Source: JTS-RE9 sp964649195
GTDB taxonomy: Bacteria; Planctomycetota; Phycisphaerae; Phycisphaerales; Phycisphaeraceae
Direction: 5' to 3'
Length of the DNA stretch: 12,791 nt
NCBI GenBank assembly: GCA_964649195.1
Contig: CAZYPK010000155.1
Location: forward strand, 1 to 12,791
Numbering within the stretch: position 1 is the stretch's first letter; the number at the start of each line of letters is the position of its first letter. Positions 1 through 6,494 of this stretch are shown one piece after another. The notes below the pieces were generated by a model that was given only the letters and a program-made list of their open reading frames with translations, was not told the origin of the DNA and did no database searches. The translations under genes were made by a program, and so were the position numbers.

Positions 1-65
1 AACTCCTGATCCACCTCAACAACCTCGCCAGGATCGAACGACAAAAACGCGCCGTGGAGACTTGA
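1..65 (+). CDS. Possible 3' end of a plus-strand gene (partial)
   Basis: Reading from base 3, the plus strand is open to a TGA at 63-65 and gives LLIHLNNLARIERQKRAVET. The residue mix (Leu and Asn, then Arg, Lys and Gln) looks like an ordinary helical protein C-terminus. It would converge on the minus-strand gene ending at 134, with a dispersed repeat between them. Only 20 residues are visible, so no function can be given and chance openness is possible. Confidence 0.35.
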   Translation, partial: LLIHLNNLARIERQKRAVET

Positions 66-80
66 CAACCAAGACAGTCG

Positions 81-110
81 CTTCAGCCCCAGCCACCCAA
101 AAGTTCTCAG
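81..110 (-). repeat. Dispersed 3'-flanking repeat, copy A (half element)
   Basis: Contains the core CAGCCCCAGCCACCC (plus strand) followed by AAAAGTTCTCAG, shared with copies near 6440 and 10926. It starts 24 nt past the stop of the minus-strand gene at 134. The partner half of the hairpin (GGGGCT side) is missing here. Confidence 0.7.
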
Positions 111-133
111 TCTCCGGTCTCCGCGGCCTGTCT

Positions 134-652
134 TCACGCCCTCGCCGCCGCCTTCTCCTTCAACGCCTCCATCTCCGGCAGGGTCTGCTCGACGAAGGTC
201 TTCGCCTCGGTGGACCAGTTGGCCATGCGCCCCTGGGCCTGCTTCAGGTAGGTGATCGCATCGCGGGTGAAGCCCAGAGCCTGGCCGTAGTCCTCGATGG
301 CGGCGGCCATGCGGGCGACGTGGGCGGCCCGCCAGCCCATTTCGTAGCTGTGCTGCCCCCAGGCCTCGAAGTCGCCGCGCCAGCCTTGAGGCATGGCGTT
401 GGGATCGACCTTGGCACCGATATTCTTCGCCTCCTCCAGCCAGGCCTTGAGGTCCGCGTGATTGGGATAGGTCTTGAGCAGGTCCTCGCAGCCGCGCTGG
501 ATGTCGATCAGCAGAAAACGGATGTCGCCTTCGGGCTGTTTCGCCGCCAGGGCCGCCTTGAACTTGAGGTAGGCGAACTTCGTCTGCCAGTAGATGACAT
601 CGAGAATGTCACCGGTGGTCTGGCTGGTTTTTTCGTCGTCGTAAAGTCCCAT
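134..652 (-). CDS. Hypothetical helical protein, 172 aa
   Basis: I do not recognise this family. The start is supported by a strong ribosome-binding site (AAAGGAGA, six bases before ATG). The product has no signal peptide or membrane segment and looks soluble and mostly alpha-helical. It has many Trp, Ala, Glu and Lys residues, a central stretch around GWRGDFEAWGQHSYEMGW (about residues 90-107), and an Ala/Lys/Glu-rich C-terminal helix (EMEALKEKAAARA). The plus strand is also open across this region, but only the minus frame has a ribosome-binding site and a natural residue composition. The nearest upstream gene is the secreted phosphohydrolase, 82 nt away across a heptamer tandem repeat, so co-transcription is possible but not shown. 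Confidence 0.8.
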   Translation of the reverse strand: MGLYDDEKTSQTTGDILDVIYWQTKFAYLKFKAALAAKQPEGDIRFLLIDIQRGCEDLLKTYPNHADLKAWLEEAKNIGAKVDPNAMPQGWRGDFEAWGQHSYEMGWRAAHVARMAAAIEDYGQALGFTRDAITYLKQAQGRMANWSTEAKTFVEQTLPEMEALKEKAAARA

Positions 653-686
653 GAGCGGTCTCCTTTGAAGACATGAGTGGGGGGAG

Positions 687-728
687 AGGTCAGAAGTCAG
701 AGGTCAGAAGTCAGAGGTCAGAAGTCAG
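687..728. repeat. Heptamer tandem repeat (3 x 14 nt)
   Basis: Three perfect tandem copies of AGGTCAGAAGTCAG at 687-700, 701-714 and 715-728. Each unit is two related heptamers (AGGTCAG and AAGTCAG), so there are six heptamers. It lies just upstream of the gene starting at 652 and just past the stop at 735. It resembles the short tandemly repeated repetitive sequences known from cyanobacteria. Confidence 0.9.
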
Positions 729-734
729 AGCGAG

Positions 735-1697
735 TCACTTGGGGGAGGATGCGGGCAGCTCGATTTCCGCCACCACGGCGCGATGGTCGCTGGGGTAGGG
801 CGTGACCACGATCCGGGCATAAGTTTTCGCTTCACCGACGACGGCGGCGGACTTGATGCGGATGTCCTTGCCTCGCGCGAAGACAAAGTCAATGCGGTCG
901 TGGCGATCCTTGGGATCGGTGATGGCGGTGGTGGGCGTCCAGGTCAGGCCCGGATGTGTCAAGGGGTTTGCGTATGTCGCGCGGTAGGCGTCGATGAATC
1001 CCGCATCCACGACGGCCTTGGTCGTGGGCCACTCGACGGGCAGCGGACACTTGCCTGCCTTGGCGACCGCATCGGTCCAGTCCTGATGCGAAGGCTCGTT
1101 GAAGTCGCCGGTGACGAACACCGCCGCGCTGTCACCGGCATGTTCCTTCACCTCCGCCAGCATCGCGCTCACCTGTTTGCCGCGGGCGCTGTCGGCCTCC
1201 GCGACGGCCTGCGGGGCGGTGGTGATGAACTTTCCGTTGCCGTAGGGGATGTTCAGAAGCTGATAAGGCTGATAGGGCGAATGAGCGAAGTGGGCGTTGA
1301 AGAGATGCACGAATCTTCCGTCAGGCAGTTGAATTTTCACGCCCCACTTGCGCGGGGTGTGATCGGTGATCTTGTGCCGGCTGATGACGCCGGTGCGGCC
1401 GCCCTGATCCAGGTAATGCCAGCCGAGCATCTGCGCCAGCTTGGCGGCATGATCGGGGCGCGGGGCGTCTTTTTTCGGCGCATTGCCGTGCGTTTCCTGC
1501 AAGCCGACGATGTCCGCCCCGGCGGCCTTGATGACCGCGGCGGTCTGTTCGAGCGGCTGCCCGCCCGCGTCGCCGCCGTGCCAGAGGTTGAAGGACATCA
1601 CGCGAATCGTCCGGGCCTGCGCCGCGCCCTGTTCCGCATGTGAGTCGGAACCCGATGCGAGACAGATCAAGCCGATGAGCAACAGCCATTTGTTCAT
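735..1697 (-). CDS. Secreted endonuclease/exonuclease/phosphatase (EEP) family protein
   Basis: A 320-aa member of the DNase I/sphingomyelinase-like metal-dependent phosphohydrolase superfamily. Its motifs occur in the family order: MSFNLWH (Asn37), VGLQETH (metal-binding Glu68), FNAHF (133-137), TGDFNEP (Asp198, Asn200), DRIDFVF (267-273) and SDHRAVVAEI (Asp304, His305). The ATG at 1697 is chosen because GGAG lies six bases before it and the protein then begins with a signal peptide (MNKWLLLIGLICLASG, probable cleavage after SHA, residues 19-21). An upstream in-frame ATG would add 59 residues that lack signal character and overlap the neighbouring gene. The substrate (nucleic acid, phospholipid or sugar phosphate) cannot be told from these motifs. 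It probably acts outside the cytoplasm. Confidence 0.88.
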   Translation of the reverse strand: MNKWLLLIGLICLASGSDSHAEQGAAQARTIRVMSFNLWHGGDAGGQPLEQTAAVIKAAGADIVGLQETHGNAPKKDAPRPDHAAKLAQMLGWHYLDQGGRTGVISRHKITDHTPRKWGVKIQLPDGRFVHLFNAHFAHSPYQPYQLLNIPYGNGKFITTAPQAVAEADSARGKQVSAMLAEVKEHAGDSAAVFVTGDFNEPSHQDWTDAVAKAGKCPLPVEWPTTKAVVDAGFIDAYRATYANPLTHPGLTWTPTTAITDPKDRHDRIDFVFARGKDIRIKSAAVVGEAKTYARIVVTPYPSDHRAVVAEIELPASSPK

Positions 1698-1777
1698 GAG
1701 TGACTCCGGTGGTTGAGTGTTGACGTAATGAAGGTCGTGCCGAACCGGGCGCATGTTTCCCGGACGATGAAAATGAA

Positions 1778-3115
1778 TCAGCCGATCGAAGGCATCGCGT
1801 AGCCTTCGCGCTGCGGGCGGTCGCGCAGCGCATTGTCGGCAAGGGTCTTGAACTCCCACTTGGCGGGGTCCCATTCCAGCTTGCGGTGGTGCTGGTAGGC
1901 GAGGTTGAGCAGGTGGCAGGCGGCCACGCTGCGGGCGCCGATTTCGACATCGCAGATCGGAAGCTGGCGCGACTTGATGCTCTCGAGCCAGTCATCGTGG
2001 TGGCCCTTGGTCTTGCGCAGGCGGGTGTCGCCTTCGCTGAGCGGGGTCTTGAGAATCTCTTCAGGGTTGCCGGTTTTCTTGCCCCGGCTGACGAAGATTT
2101 CGCCCTTTTCGCCGACGAAGCGGATGCCGTTTTCCATCCGGGTGTGGGTGACGACGATGTTGTCGCCGACGGCGGTCTTCTTATAGATCAGCTTGGCGCC
2201 GTACTGCTCGCCCAGCTTCTCCGGCGGATGGACTTCATCGGGGCCGCTGTTGTCCTTGTCCAGGGCCCATTGGGTGATGTCGATGTGGTGGGCGCCCCAG
2301 TCGGTGACGTGGCCGCCGGAGAATTCGCGGTAGTCGCGCCAGCCGGGGTTGAAGGGGTACTTGCCGGGGTCGGCCTCGTTGCTGCACAGCGTCTTGTGCC
2401 AGCCGCGCTTGGGCGCCTGTCCCAGCCACCGGTCCCAGGCGAGGCCTTCGGGCGCCTCCTCCTCGGGCAGATCGCAAGGCTTGCTGCCTGCGCCGATGCC
2501 GACGAACACTTCCTTGACCGCGCCGAGCCGGCCGTTGCGGATGTATTCGCACACCTCGCGGAACGGCCCTTCGCTGCGCTGCTGGCTGCCGGTCTGGAGG
2601 ATGACATTGTGCTTGCGCACCGCCGCGATGGCGAGCATCGATTCGCGGATGGTCAGCGTCAGCGGCTTCTCGCAGTAGATGTCCTTCTTCGCCTTGGCGG
2701 TTTCGATGATCATCGCGGTGTGCCAGTGATCGGGCGTGCCGATGACCACGGCGTCGATGTCCTTGCGGGCCAGCAGTTCGCGGTAATCCACGTAGGCGTC
2801 GCAGGCCTTGTAATCCTTGCGTTCGAGTTTTTTGTATTTTTCCTCGACCGAATTCTTCGCGCGTTCGCGGCGGCCGGTGTGTACGTCGCACACCGCCAGC
2901 ACCACGCAGTCAGGCCGGCCACTGTAGCGGTTCAGATGCCCGCTGCTCATCTTGCCGATGCCGATGAATCCCATCGTGAGCCGGTTGCTCGGCGCGGGCT
3001 TGCCTTCCTCCAGCCCCAGCGCGGAGGCGGGGATGAACGTGGGCAGGGCGACGGCCGTCGAGGCGGCGGCAACGCCTTTGACGAAACGACGACGGGTGAT
3101 CTTCGATGCAGGCAT
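1778..3115 (-). CDS. Tat-exported Gfo/Idh/MocA family oxidoreductase
   Basis: A 445-aa NAD(P)-dependent sugar or inositol dehydrogenase-like protein. The N-terminus carries a twin-arginine signal (TRRRFVKG, residues 7-14, then an Ala-rich hydrophobic stretch to about 33). The Rossmann motif GFIGIGKMSSGHL (49-61) follows, then CDVHTGRRE (76-84), the family signature CEKPLTLT (148-155), and DWGAHHIDITQWAL (272-285) in the substrate domain. The C-terminus (KGHHDDWLESIKSRQLP) is typical of the large planctomycete/PVC branch. The start is fixed by AGGAGG six bases before ATG. It lies 63 nt downstream of the PD40 gene and may be co-transcribed. The substrate is unknown, and an exported member need not turn over NAD(P) in the usual way. 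Confidence 0.93.
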   Translation of the reverse strand: MPASKITRRRFVKGVAAASTAVALPTFIPASALGLEEGKPAPSNRLTMGFIGIGKMSSGHLNRYSGRPDCVVLAVCDVHTGRRERAKNSVEEKYKKLERKDYKACDAYVDYRELLARKDIDAVVIGTPDHWHTAMIIETAKAKKDIYCEKPLTLTIRESMLAIAAVRKHNVILQTGSQQRSEGPFREVCEYIRNGRLGAVKEVFVGIGAGSKPCDLPEEEAPEGLAWDRWLGQAPKRGWHKTLCSNEADPGKYPFNPGWRDYREFSGGHVTDWGAHHIDITQWALDKDNSGPDEVHPPEKLGEQYGAKLIYKKTAVGDNIVVTHTRMENGIRFVGEKGEIFVSRGKKTGNPEEILKTPLSEGDTRLRKTKGHHDDWLESIKSRQLPICDVEIGARSVAACHLLNLAYQHHRKLEWDPAKWEFKTLADNALRDRPQREGYAMPSIG

Positions 3116-3178
3116 GGGGAACCTCCTGTGATGGTGAGCTTCGTAGGGGTTTTAATGATACCAAACGGGTTCGGTCTC

Positions 3179-4348
3179 TCACTCTTCCAACTCGCCCACC
3201 CAGTCGCCTATCCAGAGTTGGCTGGAGACCTGGCCATCCTTGTCCTTGCCGCGCCGGCTGGTCCACATCATCTTTTTGCCATCGGGGCTGAAGACCGGCA
3301 GGACATCGGCGCCCCACTGGAAGGTGACGCGCTTGCTCTTGCCGGTATCGACGTTCATGAGCGCGATCTCGTAGTTCATGTGCCCGCCGAAGGTGGAGGT
3401 GGAATAGACAATGTGCTTGCCGTCGGGGTGCCAGTAGGGGCCCCAGTTGACCGAGTCGTTGTCGGTGAGCTGCCATTCGCCGCTGCCGTCGGCATTGATG
3501 ACGAACAGTTGCAGCAGGCTTCGCTTGCGGACCTCGCCGCGGAAGATGATCCGCGAGTTGTCGGGCGAGAAGAACGGCCCGCCGTCGTAGCCCGGCGAGT
3601 TGGTGAGCTGCTTCACGTTGCCACCGTCGGCGTTCATGGTGTAGATGTCGCCGCCCAGGCCGTTGCGGCAGGTGGTGAAGACGATCTGCTTGCCGTCGGA
3701 TGAATAACTTCCCTCGGCATCGTAGCCCGCCACCGAGGTGAGCTGCTTCAGCTCGTTGTTGTCCAGGTTCAGCTCGAAGATGTCCATGAACGGATCAAAC
3801 GCCCACGAGTAGCTCCGGCGAACGGCGGGATTCCTTCGCGCTTCCAGAATCTTCTTCATCTCCGCCTCGGCTTCCGCATCGCGGTTGGGATCGAGATGGC
3901 TCGATGCGTAGATGATCTTGTTCTCCCTGGGATGGAAGAAGGCGCAGGTCGTGCGGCCTTTGCCGGTGGAGACCTTCTTCTCCTCGCCGGTGGCCAGGTC
4001 CTTGATGTAGATCTGATAGAAGGGATGGTCGCCGCGAATCGCCTGAAAAACGATCCGCTTGCCATCGGGCGAAAAATATCCCTCACCCGACTGGCCTTCG
4101 TTGGTGACCTGCCTGATGTTTTCGAGAAAGAGGGCTTCGCGGATGGCCGCCTGCTGCGGATCGAGCGGCTTGTCGGAGCCGTCGTAAAGCTCCCTGGGCT
4201 TTTCCTCGGCCGGTGCAGTCTTGGGTTCTTCCTTCGCCGGCGCAGGTGCAGGCGCATCACTGGACGGGGCCTTGTCCTCCGCAAATGCGAGGCAGAACGA
4301 AGCCACAAGGGCGAGCATCACGACGCAAACAGAAATCGCACGGTTCAT
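3179..4348 (-). CDS. Exported PD40/TolB-like six-blade beta-propeller protein
   Basis: The 389-aa product begins with a signal peptide (MNRAISVCVVMLALVASFCLAFA) and a Pro/Ala/Glu-rich linker (about 25-52). Six PD40-type blades follow, at YFSPDGKRIVF (91), FHPRENKIIYAS (138), YSSDGKQIVFTT (215), FFSPDNSRIIF (259), YWHPDGKHIVYS (305) and VFSPDGKKMMWTS (352). True TolB has an extra N-terminal alpha/beta domain before the propeller. That domain is absent and no tol/pal genes are nearby, so I do not call it tolB. A charged insertion around 150-178 (DPNRDAEAEAEMKKILEARR) interrupts blade 2. The start at 4348 is chosen for its signal peptide and a GGAG nine bases upstream. A longer frame to 4486 would translate repeat DNA. 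A likely role is extracytoplasmic protein or glycan binding. Confidence 0.88.
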   Translation of the reverse strand: MNRAISVCVVMLALVASFCLAFAEDKAPSSDAPAPAPAKEEPKTAPAEEKPRELYDGSDKPLDPQQAAIREALFLENIRQVTNEGQSGEGYFSPDGKRIVFQAIRGDHPFYQIYIKDLATGEEKKVSTGKGRTTCAFFHPRENKIIYASSHLDPNRDAEAEAEMKKILEARRNPAVRRSYSWAFDPFMDIFELNLDNNELKQLTSVAGYDAEGSYSSDGKQIVFTTCRNGLGGDIYTMNADGGNVKQLTNSPGYDGGPFFSPDNSRIIFRGEVRKRSLLQLFVINADGSGEWQLTDNDSVNWGPYWHPDGKHIVYSTSTFGGHMNYEIALMNVDTGKSKRVTFQWGADVLPVFSPDGKKMMWTSRRGKDKDGQVSSQLWIGDWVGELEE

Positions 4349-4377
4349 CAGCAGACACTCCGGGGTGAGATGGTTTA

Positions 4378-4383
4378 AGTGTA
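4378..4383 (-). promoter_or_regulatory. Candidate -10 box for the PD40 gene
   Basis: The minus strand reads TACACT (4 of 6 match to TATAAT), placing a start of transcription about 22 nt before the ATG at 4348. I see no good -35 box at 16-18 nt spacing, so this is weak. Confidence 0.25.
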
Positions 4384-4446
4384 GCCGATGAAGCGATGAT
4401 TCACGCGCTTGGCCCGGAGCGCGAGGGGTGCTCATCCAGGGCCGGC

Positions 4447-4642
4447 GCATATGGGAGGGCGAAGCTCCTGCTGAGCCGTTCTTCACGAGGCCTCAAAGGC
4501 CGAGTGAAGAAACTTGCGCCTTGCACTGCCGATAGCTGGCAGTCTCTGATAGTCCTCCGCGCGAGTTCTGTTTCCTCAGCCTGCGGACAGGCTTCGTCAA
4601 CAGACGGCTCGGCGGGAGCCTCGCCCTCCCGAAGTCATATGC
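4447..4642. repeat. MITE-like inverted-repeat element with nested hairpins
   Basis: The outer arms are imperfect inverted repeats: 4447-4479 (GCATATGGGAGGGCGAAGCT, then CCTGCTGAGCCGT) and 4604-4642, whose complement begins GCATATGACTTCGGGAGGGC and ends CGAGCCGT. Inside are three further hairpins: 4479-4511 (TTCTTCAC..GGCCT caa AGGCC..GTGAAGAA), 4525-4543 (ACTGCC gatagct GGCAGT) and 4578-4593 (AGCCTG cgga CAGGCT). There is no open frame with a ribosome-binding site and no transposase. This fills most of the gene-free stretch 4349-4713. A related sequence starts at 12741. Confidence 0.75.
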
Positions 4643-4686
4643 GGACTCAGCCCCAGCCACCCATCAACTCCCACCCAATCAACTCT
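4641..4686 (-). repeat. Dispersed 3'-flanking repeat, copy B
   Basis: GCGGACTCAGCCCCAGCCAC followed by CC, then CACCCAATCAACTCTC. Both parts recur at 6432-6478 (copy C). It ends 27 nt past the CobW-type gene stop. It abuts the inverted-repeat element at 4447-4642, which replaces the left half of the hairpin seen in copy C. Confidence 0.75.
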
Positions 4687-4713
4687 CATCCTTTCCGCAG
4701 GGTCATGTCTCAC

Positions 4714-5808
4714 TCACGTCCTCATGCGATGCGTCGGCGTGGGCCGGCCGGGACGGAATGCCGCGGCGTTGCTCAGGGAAAAACGCGCCGAAGGCAGCGC
4801 GGCCAATGTCTCCAGAACCAGATCGCGGAGGAACTGCGGATCAGCCTCGGCGCGAAGGTTCACCATCAACTCGCCGGTGAGAATCGGTGCCGCCAGTGCA
4901 TGCGTTGCCTGCGGCTGTTCATCGCTGCGCGTCAGGCTGTTGGAGGCCATGTCGCCGCCTTCATCGGGTGAGAGGGTCATCTTCAGATGCGCCACCTCGC
5001 CGCCCTGCGTCGCCATGCGGCTGCGCAGGCGGGCGGCCAGGTCGGCAATCAGCGCGTTGCCGTCGAACTCATCCTCGCCGCTCACCATGCCTTTGATGTT
5101 CACCCAGCCCAGCAGCGCTTCGCCGGCGGCATAGACATCGTAATCAACGTCCATCGTTCCGGTGTCGCCCGGATCATCCGCGGCAATCGCCGCATACATT
5201 GCCTCAAGCCCTTCGCCGCTGACGCTCGATGCAACCATCACCTTCGCCTGCGGAAACTCGCGTTGCATCGCATCGCTGAGTTCTTTGCGCGCCGCTTCAT
5301 CCAGCAGATCGGCCTTGTGAATGACGATGATCTCCGCCTCTTCGAGTTGTTTGCGATAGACGTAAATCACCTTCTCGGAAAACGATTTGCCGTGCGTCAG
5401 GCCGAGCACGGCCTGGGCGCGTCTGGGATCGACCAGCACGGTGAGCGGGGCGACCTGGTAGGCATCGCCATGAAGTTCGCGCAGAGGGTGACTCACGGTG
5501 GCCTTGAGATCGGTGCAGGAGCCGACGGGTTCGGCGATGAAGACATCGGGTTTGTTCGCATCGGTGAGCGTCTGCGATGCTTCGACGAGCGAATCGAACT
5601 TGCAGCAGAAGCAGCCGCCGGTGATTTCCTCGACGGAGTAACCGGCGAACCTGGCGCGGGCGGTATCGACCAGATCGACGCTTTGATCGTTGGTGATCAG
5701 GCCCACGCGCAAGCCCCGTGATTGGAAGTGGGCGGCGAGCTTGAGAATGGCGGTGGTTTTTCCTGCGCCGAGGAAGCCGCCGATCATGATGTAGCGCGCC
5801 TTGGTCAT
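4714..5808 (-). CDS. CobW/COG0523-type G3E GTPase (metal chaperone)
   Basis: A 364-aa P-loop GTPase of the G3E family (HypB/UreG/CobW relatives), whose members deliver or insert metal ions. Visible motifs are Walker A GFLGAGKTT (11-19), TNDQSVDLVDT (39-49), the metal-binding motif GGCFCCK (Cys66, Cys68, Cys69), AEPVGSCTD (92-100), and the guanine-specificity motif in the variant form HKAD (164-167). The C-terminal third does not show a CobW C-terminal domain that I can recognise, and the last 20 residues are Pro/Arg-rich. It starts 67 nt after the ArsR-type gene, suggesting a metal-responsive operon. Zinc is the best guess from family knowledge, but nickel or cobalt are possible. The ribosome-binding site is weak, consistent with translation following arsR. 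Confidence 0.88.
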   Translation of the reverse strand: MTKARYIMIGGFLGAGKTTAILKLAAHFQSRGLRVGLITNDQSVDLVDTARARFAGYSVEEITGGCFCCKFDSLVEASQTLTDANKPDVFIAEPVGSCTDLKATVSHPLRELHGDAYQVAPLTVLVDPRRAQAVLGLTHGKSFSEKVIYVYRKQLEEAEIIVIHKADLLDEAARKELSDAMQREFPQAKVMVASSVSGEGLEAMYAAIAADDPGDTGTMDVDYDVYAAGEALLGWVNIKGMVSGEDEFDGNALIADLAARLRSRMATQGGEVAHLKMTLSPDEGGDMASNSLTRSDEQPQATHALAAPILTGELMVNLRAEADPQFLRDLVLETLAALPSARFSLSNAAAFRPGRPTPTHRMRT

Positions 5809-5875
5809 GGTGGCTCAATGTTATCCGCGAATGCCTTCGCCCCTGCCTTGGAGATGGGCGCACCCTTGGAGAGCG

Positions 5876-6181
5876 TCAATCGAACGACAGCTTGCAGCAG
5901 CCCAGGTCGATCACATCGCCCTTGCGGCGACATTCGACATGGGGCGACAGCCGGTAGAGCACCGCCTTGCCATCGCGTTCCGCTTCGACAAAGCCGCCGT
6001 CGCGCAGCACCTTCAGATGATGCGAAAGCAGGCTTTGGTCGGCGCCGATGGCGTCGTTGAGTTCGTTCACGTGCATCGGCCCCCGCATGAGCTGGCGCAC
6101 GACGGAGAGCCTCGTTTCATCGGCGAGGATCTTGAGCATCGTGACGCAATGATCGATCACTTCAAGTCCGAGTTTTGCCAT
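5876..6181 (-). CDS. ArsR-family winged-helix transcriptional repressor
   Basis: The 101-aa product has the ArsR/SmtB fold: MLKILADETRLSVVRQLMRG (15-34), helix-turn-helix ELNDAIGADQSLLSHHLKVL (40-59) and wing GFVEAERDGKAVLYRL (63-78). The ATG at 6181 is chosen because GGGGAG lies seven bases before it. An upstream in-frame ATG at 6226 falls inside the promoter. The classical alpha3 metal motif (ELCVC) is absent. Instead there are Cys12 and a C-terminal set, Cys84, Cys95 and Cys96 (GDVIDLGCCKLSFD), which may bind metal in another way. With the downstream COG0523 GTPase this suggests repression relieved by, or dependent on, a metal ion. It probably autoregulates from the promoter at 6217-6245. 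Confidence 0.9.
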   Translation of the reverse strand: MAKLGLEVIDHCVTMLKILADETRLSVVRQLMRGPMHVNELNDAIGADQSLLSHHLKVLRDGGFVEAERDGKAVLYRLSPHVECRRKGDVIDLGCCKLSFD

Positions 6182-6216
6182 GTGATGTCTCCCCGCGAGA
6201 GTGTTGATGTGAGCGC

Positions 6217-6245
6217 AGTTTGTCATGAACTTGGACTAAAGTCAA
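6217..6245 (-). promoter_or_regulatory. Sigma70-type promoter of the arsR-type operon, with possible operator
   Basis: Minus strand: TTGACT (5 of 6 to the -35 consensus) at 6240-6245, exactly 17 nt, then CAAACT at 6217-6222 (3 of 6). Transcription would start near 6210, about 29 nt before the ATG. GACT and AGTC half-sites separated by two bases overlap the -35 box and could be a repressor site, but they are shorter than known ArsR operators. Confidence 0.55.
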
Positions 6246-6302
6246 TCCGAATGGTGTGATCAGCAGGGCAATCGCATGTATCGTCAGGTTCTGATGCTTC
6301 GC

Positions 6303-6358
6303 CCTCTCCCTTGGGGAGAGGACAGTCTCCATCGCCCGCGCAGCCTGGCGATGGAGAC
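6303..6358. repeat. Two adjacent hairpins of the CCTCTCCC/GGGGAGAGG type
   Basis: CCTCTCC ctt GGGGAGAGG at 6303-6321 is followed by a perfect 12-bp stem, GTCTCCATCGCC at 6325-6336 and GGCGATGGAGAC at 6347-6358. The downstream text GGTGAGGGCGG resembles the dispersed CCCTCTCCC...GTGAGGG palindromes seen in many bacterial genomes. It lies between the exporter operon's 3' end and the arsR promoter, in the gene-free stretch 6182-6494. Confidence 0.65.
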
Positions 6359-6407
6359 AGGTGAGGGCGGAATTCTCCACGAAACATCAATCGTCAAACT
6401 GCCTTCA

Positions 6408-6478
6408 CCCGGCTCCCCTTGCCGGGGCTTCGCGGACTCAGCCCCAGCCACCCAAACCTTCTCACCCAATCAACTCTC
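6408..6478 (-). repeat. Dispersed 3'-flanking repeat, copy C (most complete single copy)
   Basis: CCCGGC tcccctt GCCGGG hairpin (6408-6426), then the overlapping stem GGGGCT (6424-6429) and AGCCCC (6440-6445). The core CAGCCCCAGCCACCCAAAC follows, then CTTCTCACCCAATCAACTCT. It ends 17 nt beyond the permease stop and, in the gene's direction, could act as a 3' processing or stop structure. Confidence 0.75.
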
Positions 6479-6494
6479 GCCCTTCCCGCTTCCT

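Noticed and set aside
687..728. CRISPR array
   Set aside because: The units are contiguous with no spacers and only 14 nt long; no cas genes are present.
3116..3178. Separate promoter between the PD40 and oxidoreductase genes (TATCAT on the minus strand)
   Set aside because: No -35 match at proper spacing; the gap is short enough for co-transcription.
1886..3703. Long plus-strand open frame (about 600 codons) opposite the oxidoreductase and PD40 genes
   Set aside because: It is antisense to two genes with clear motifs, signal sequences and ribosome-binding sites. Its own product is low-complexity Val/Ala/Asp/Gly-rich text typical of high-GC antisense frames.
3179..4348. True tolB of the Tol-Pal system
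   Set aside because: The N-terminal TolB domain is missing and no tolQ, tolR, tolA or pal genes adjoin.
5809..6300. Cobalamin riboswitch upstream of the CobW-type gene
   Set aside because: The interval is short, holds an ArsR-type gene with a protein-regulated promoter layout, and shows no B12-box-like sequence.
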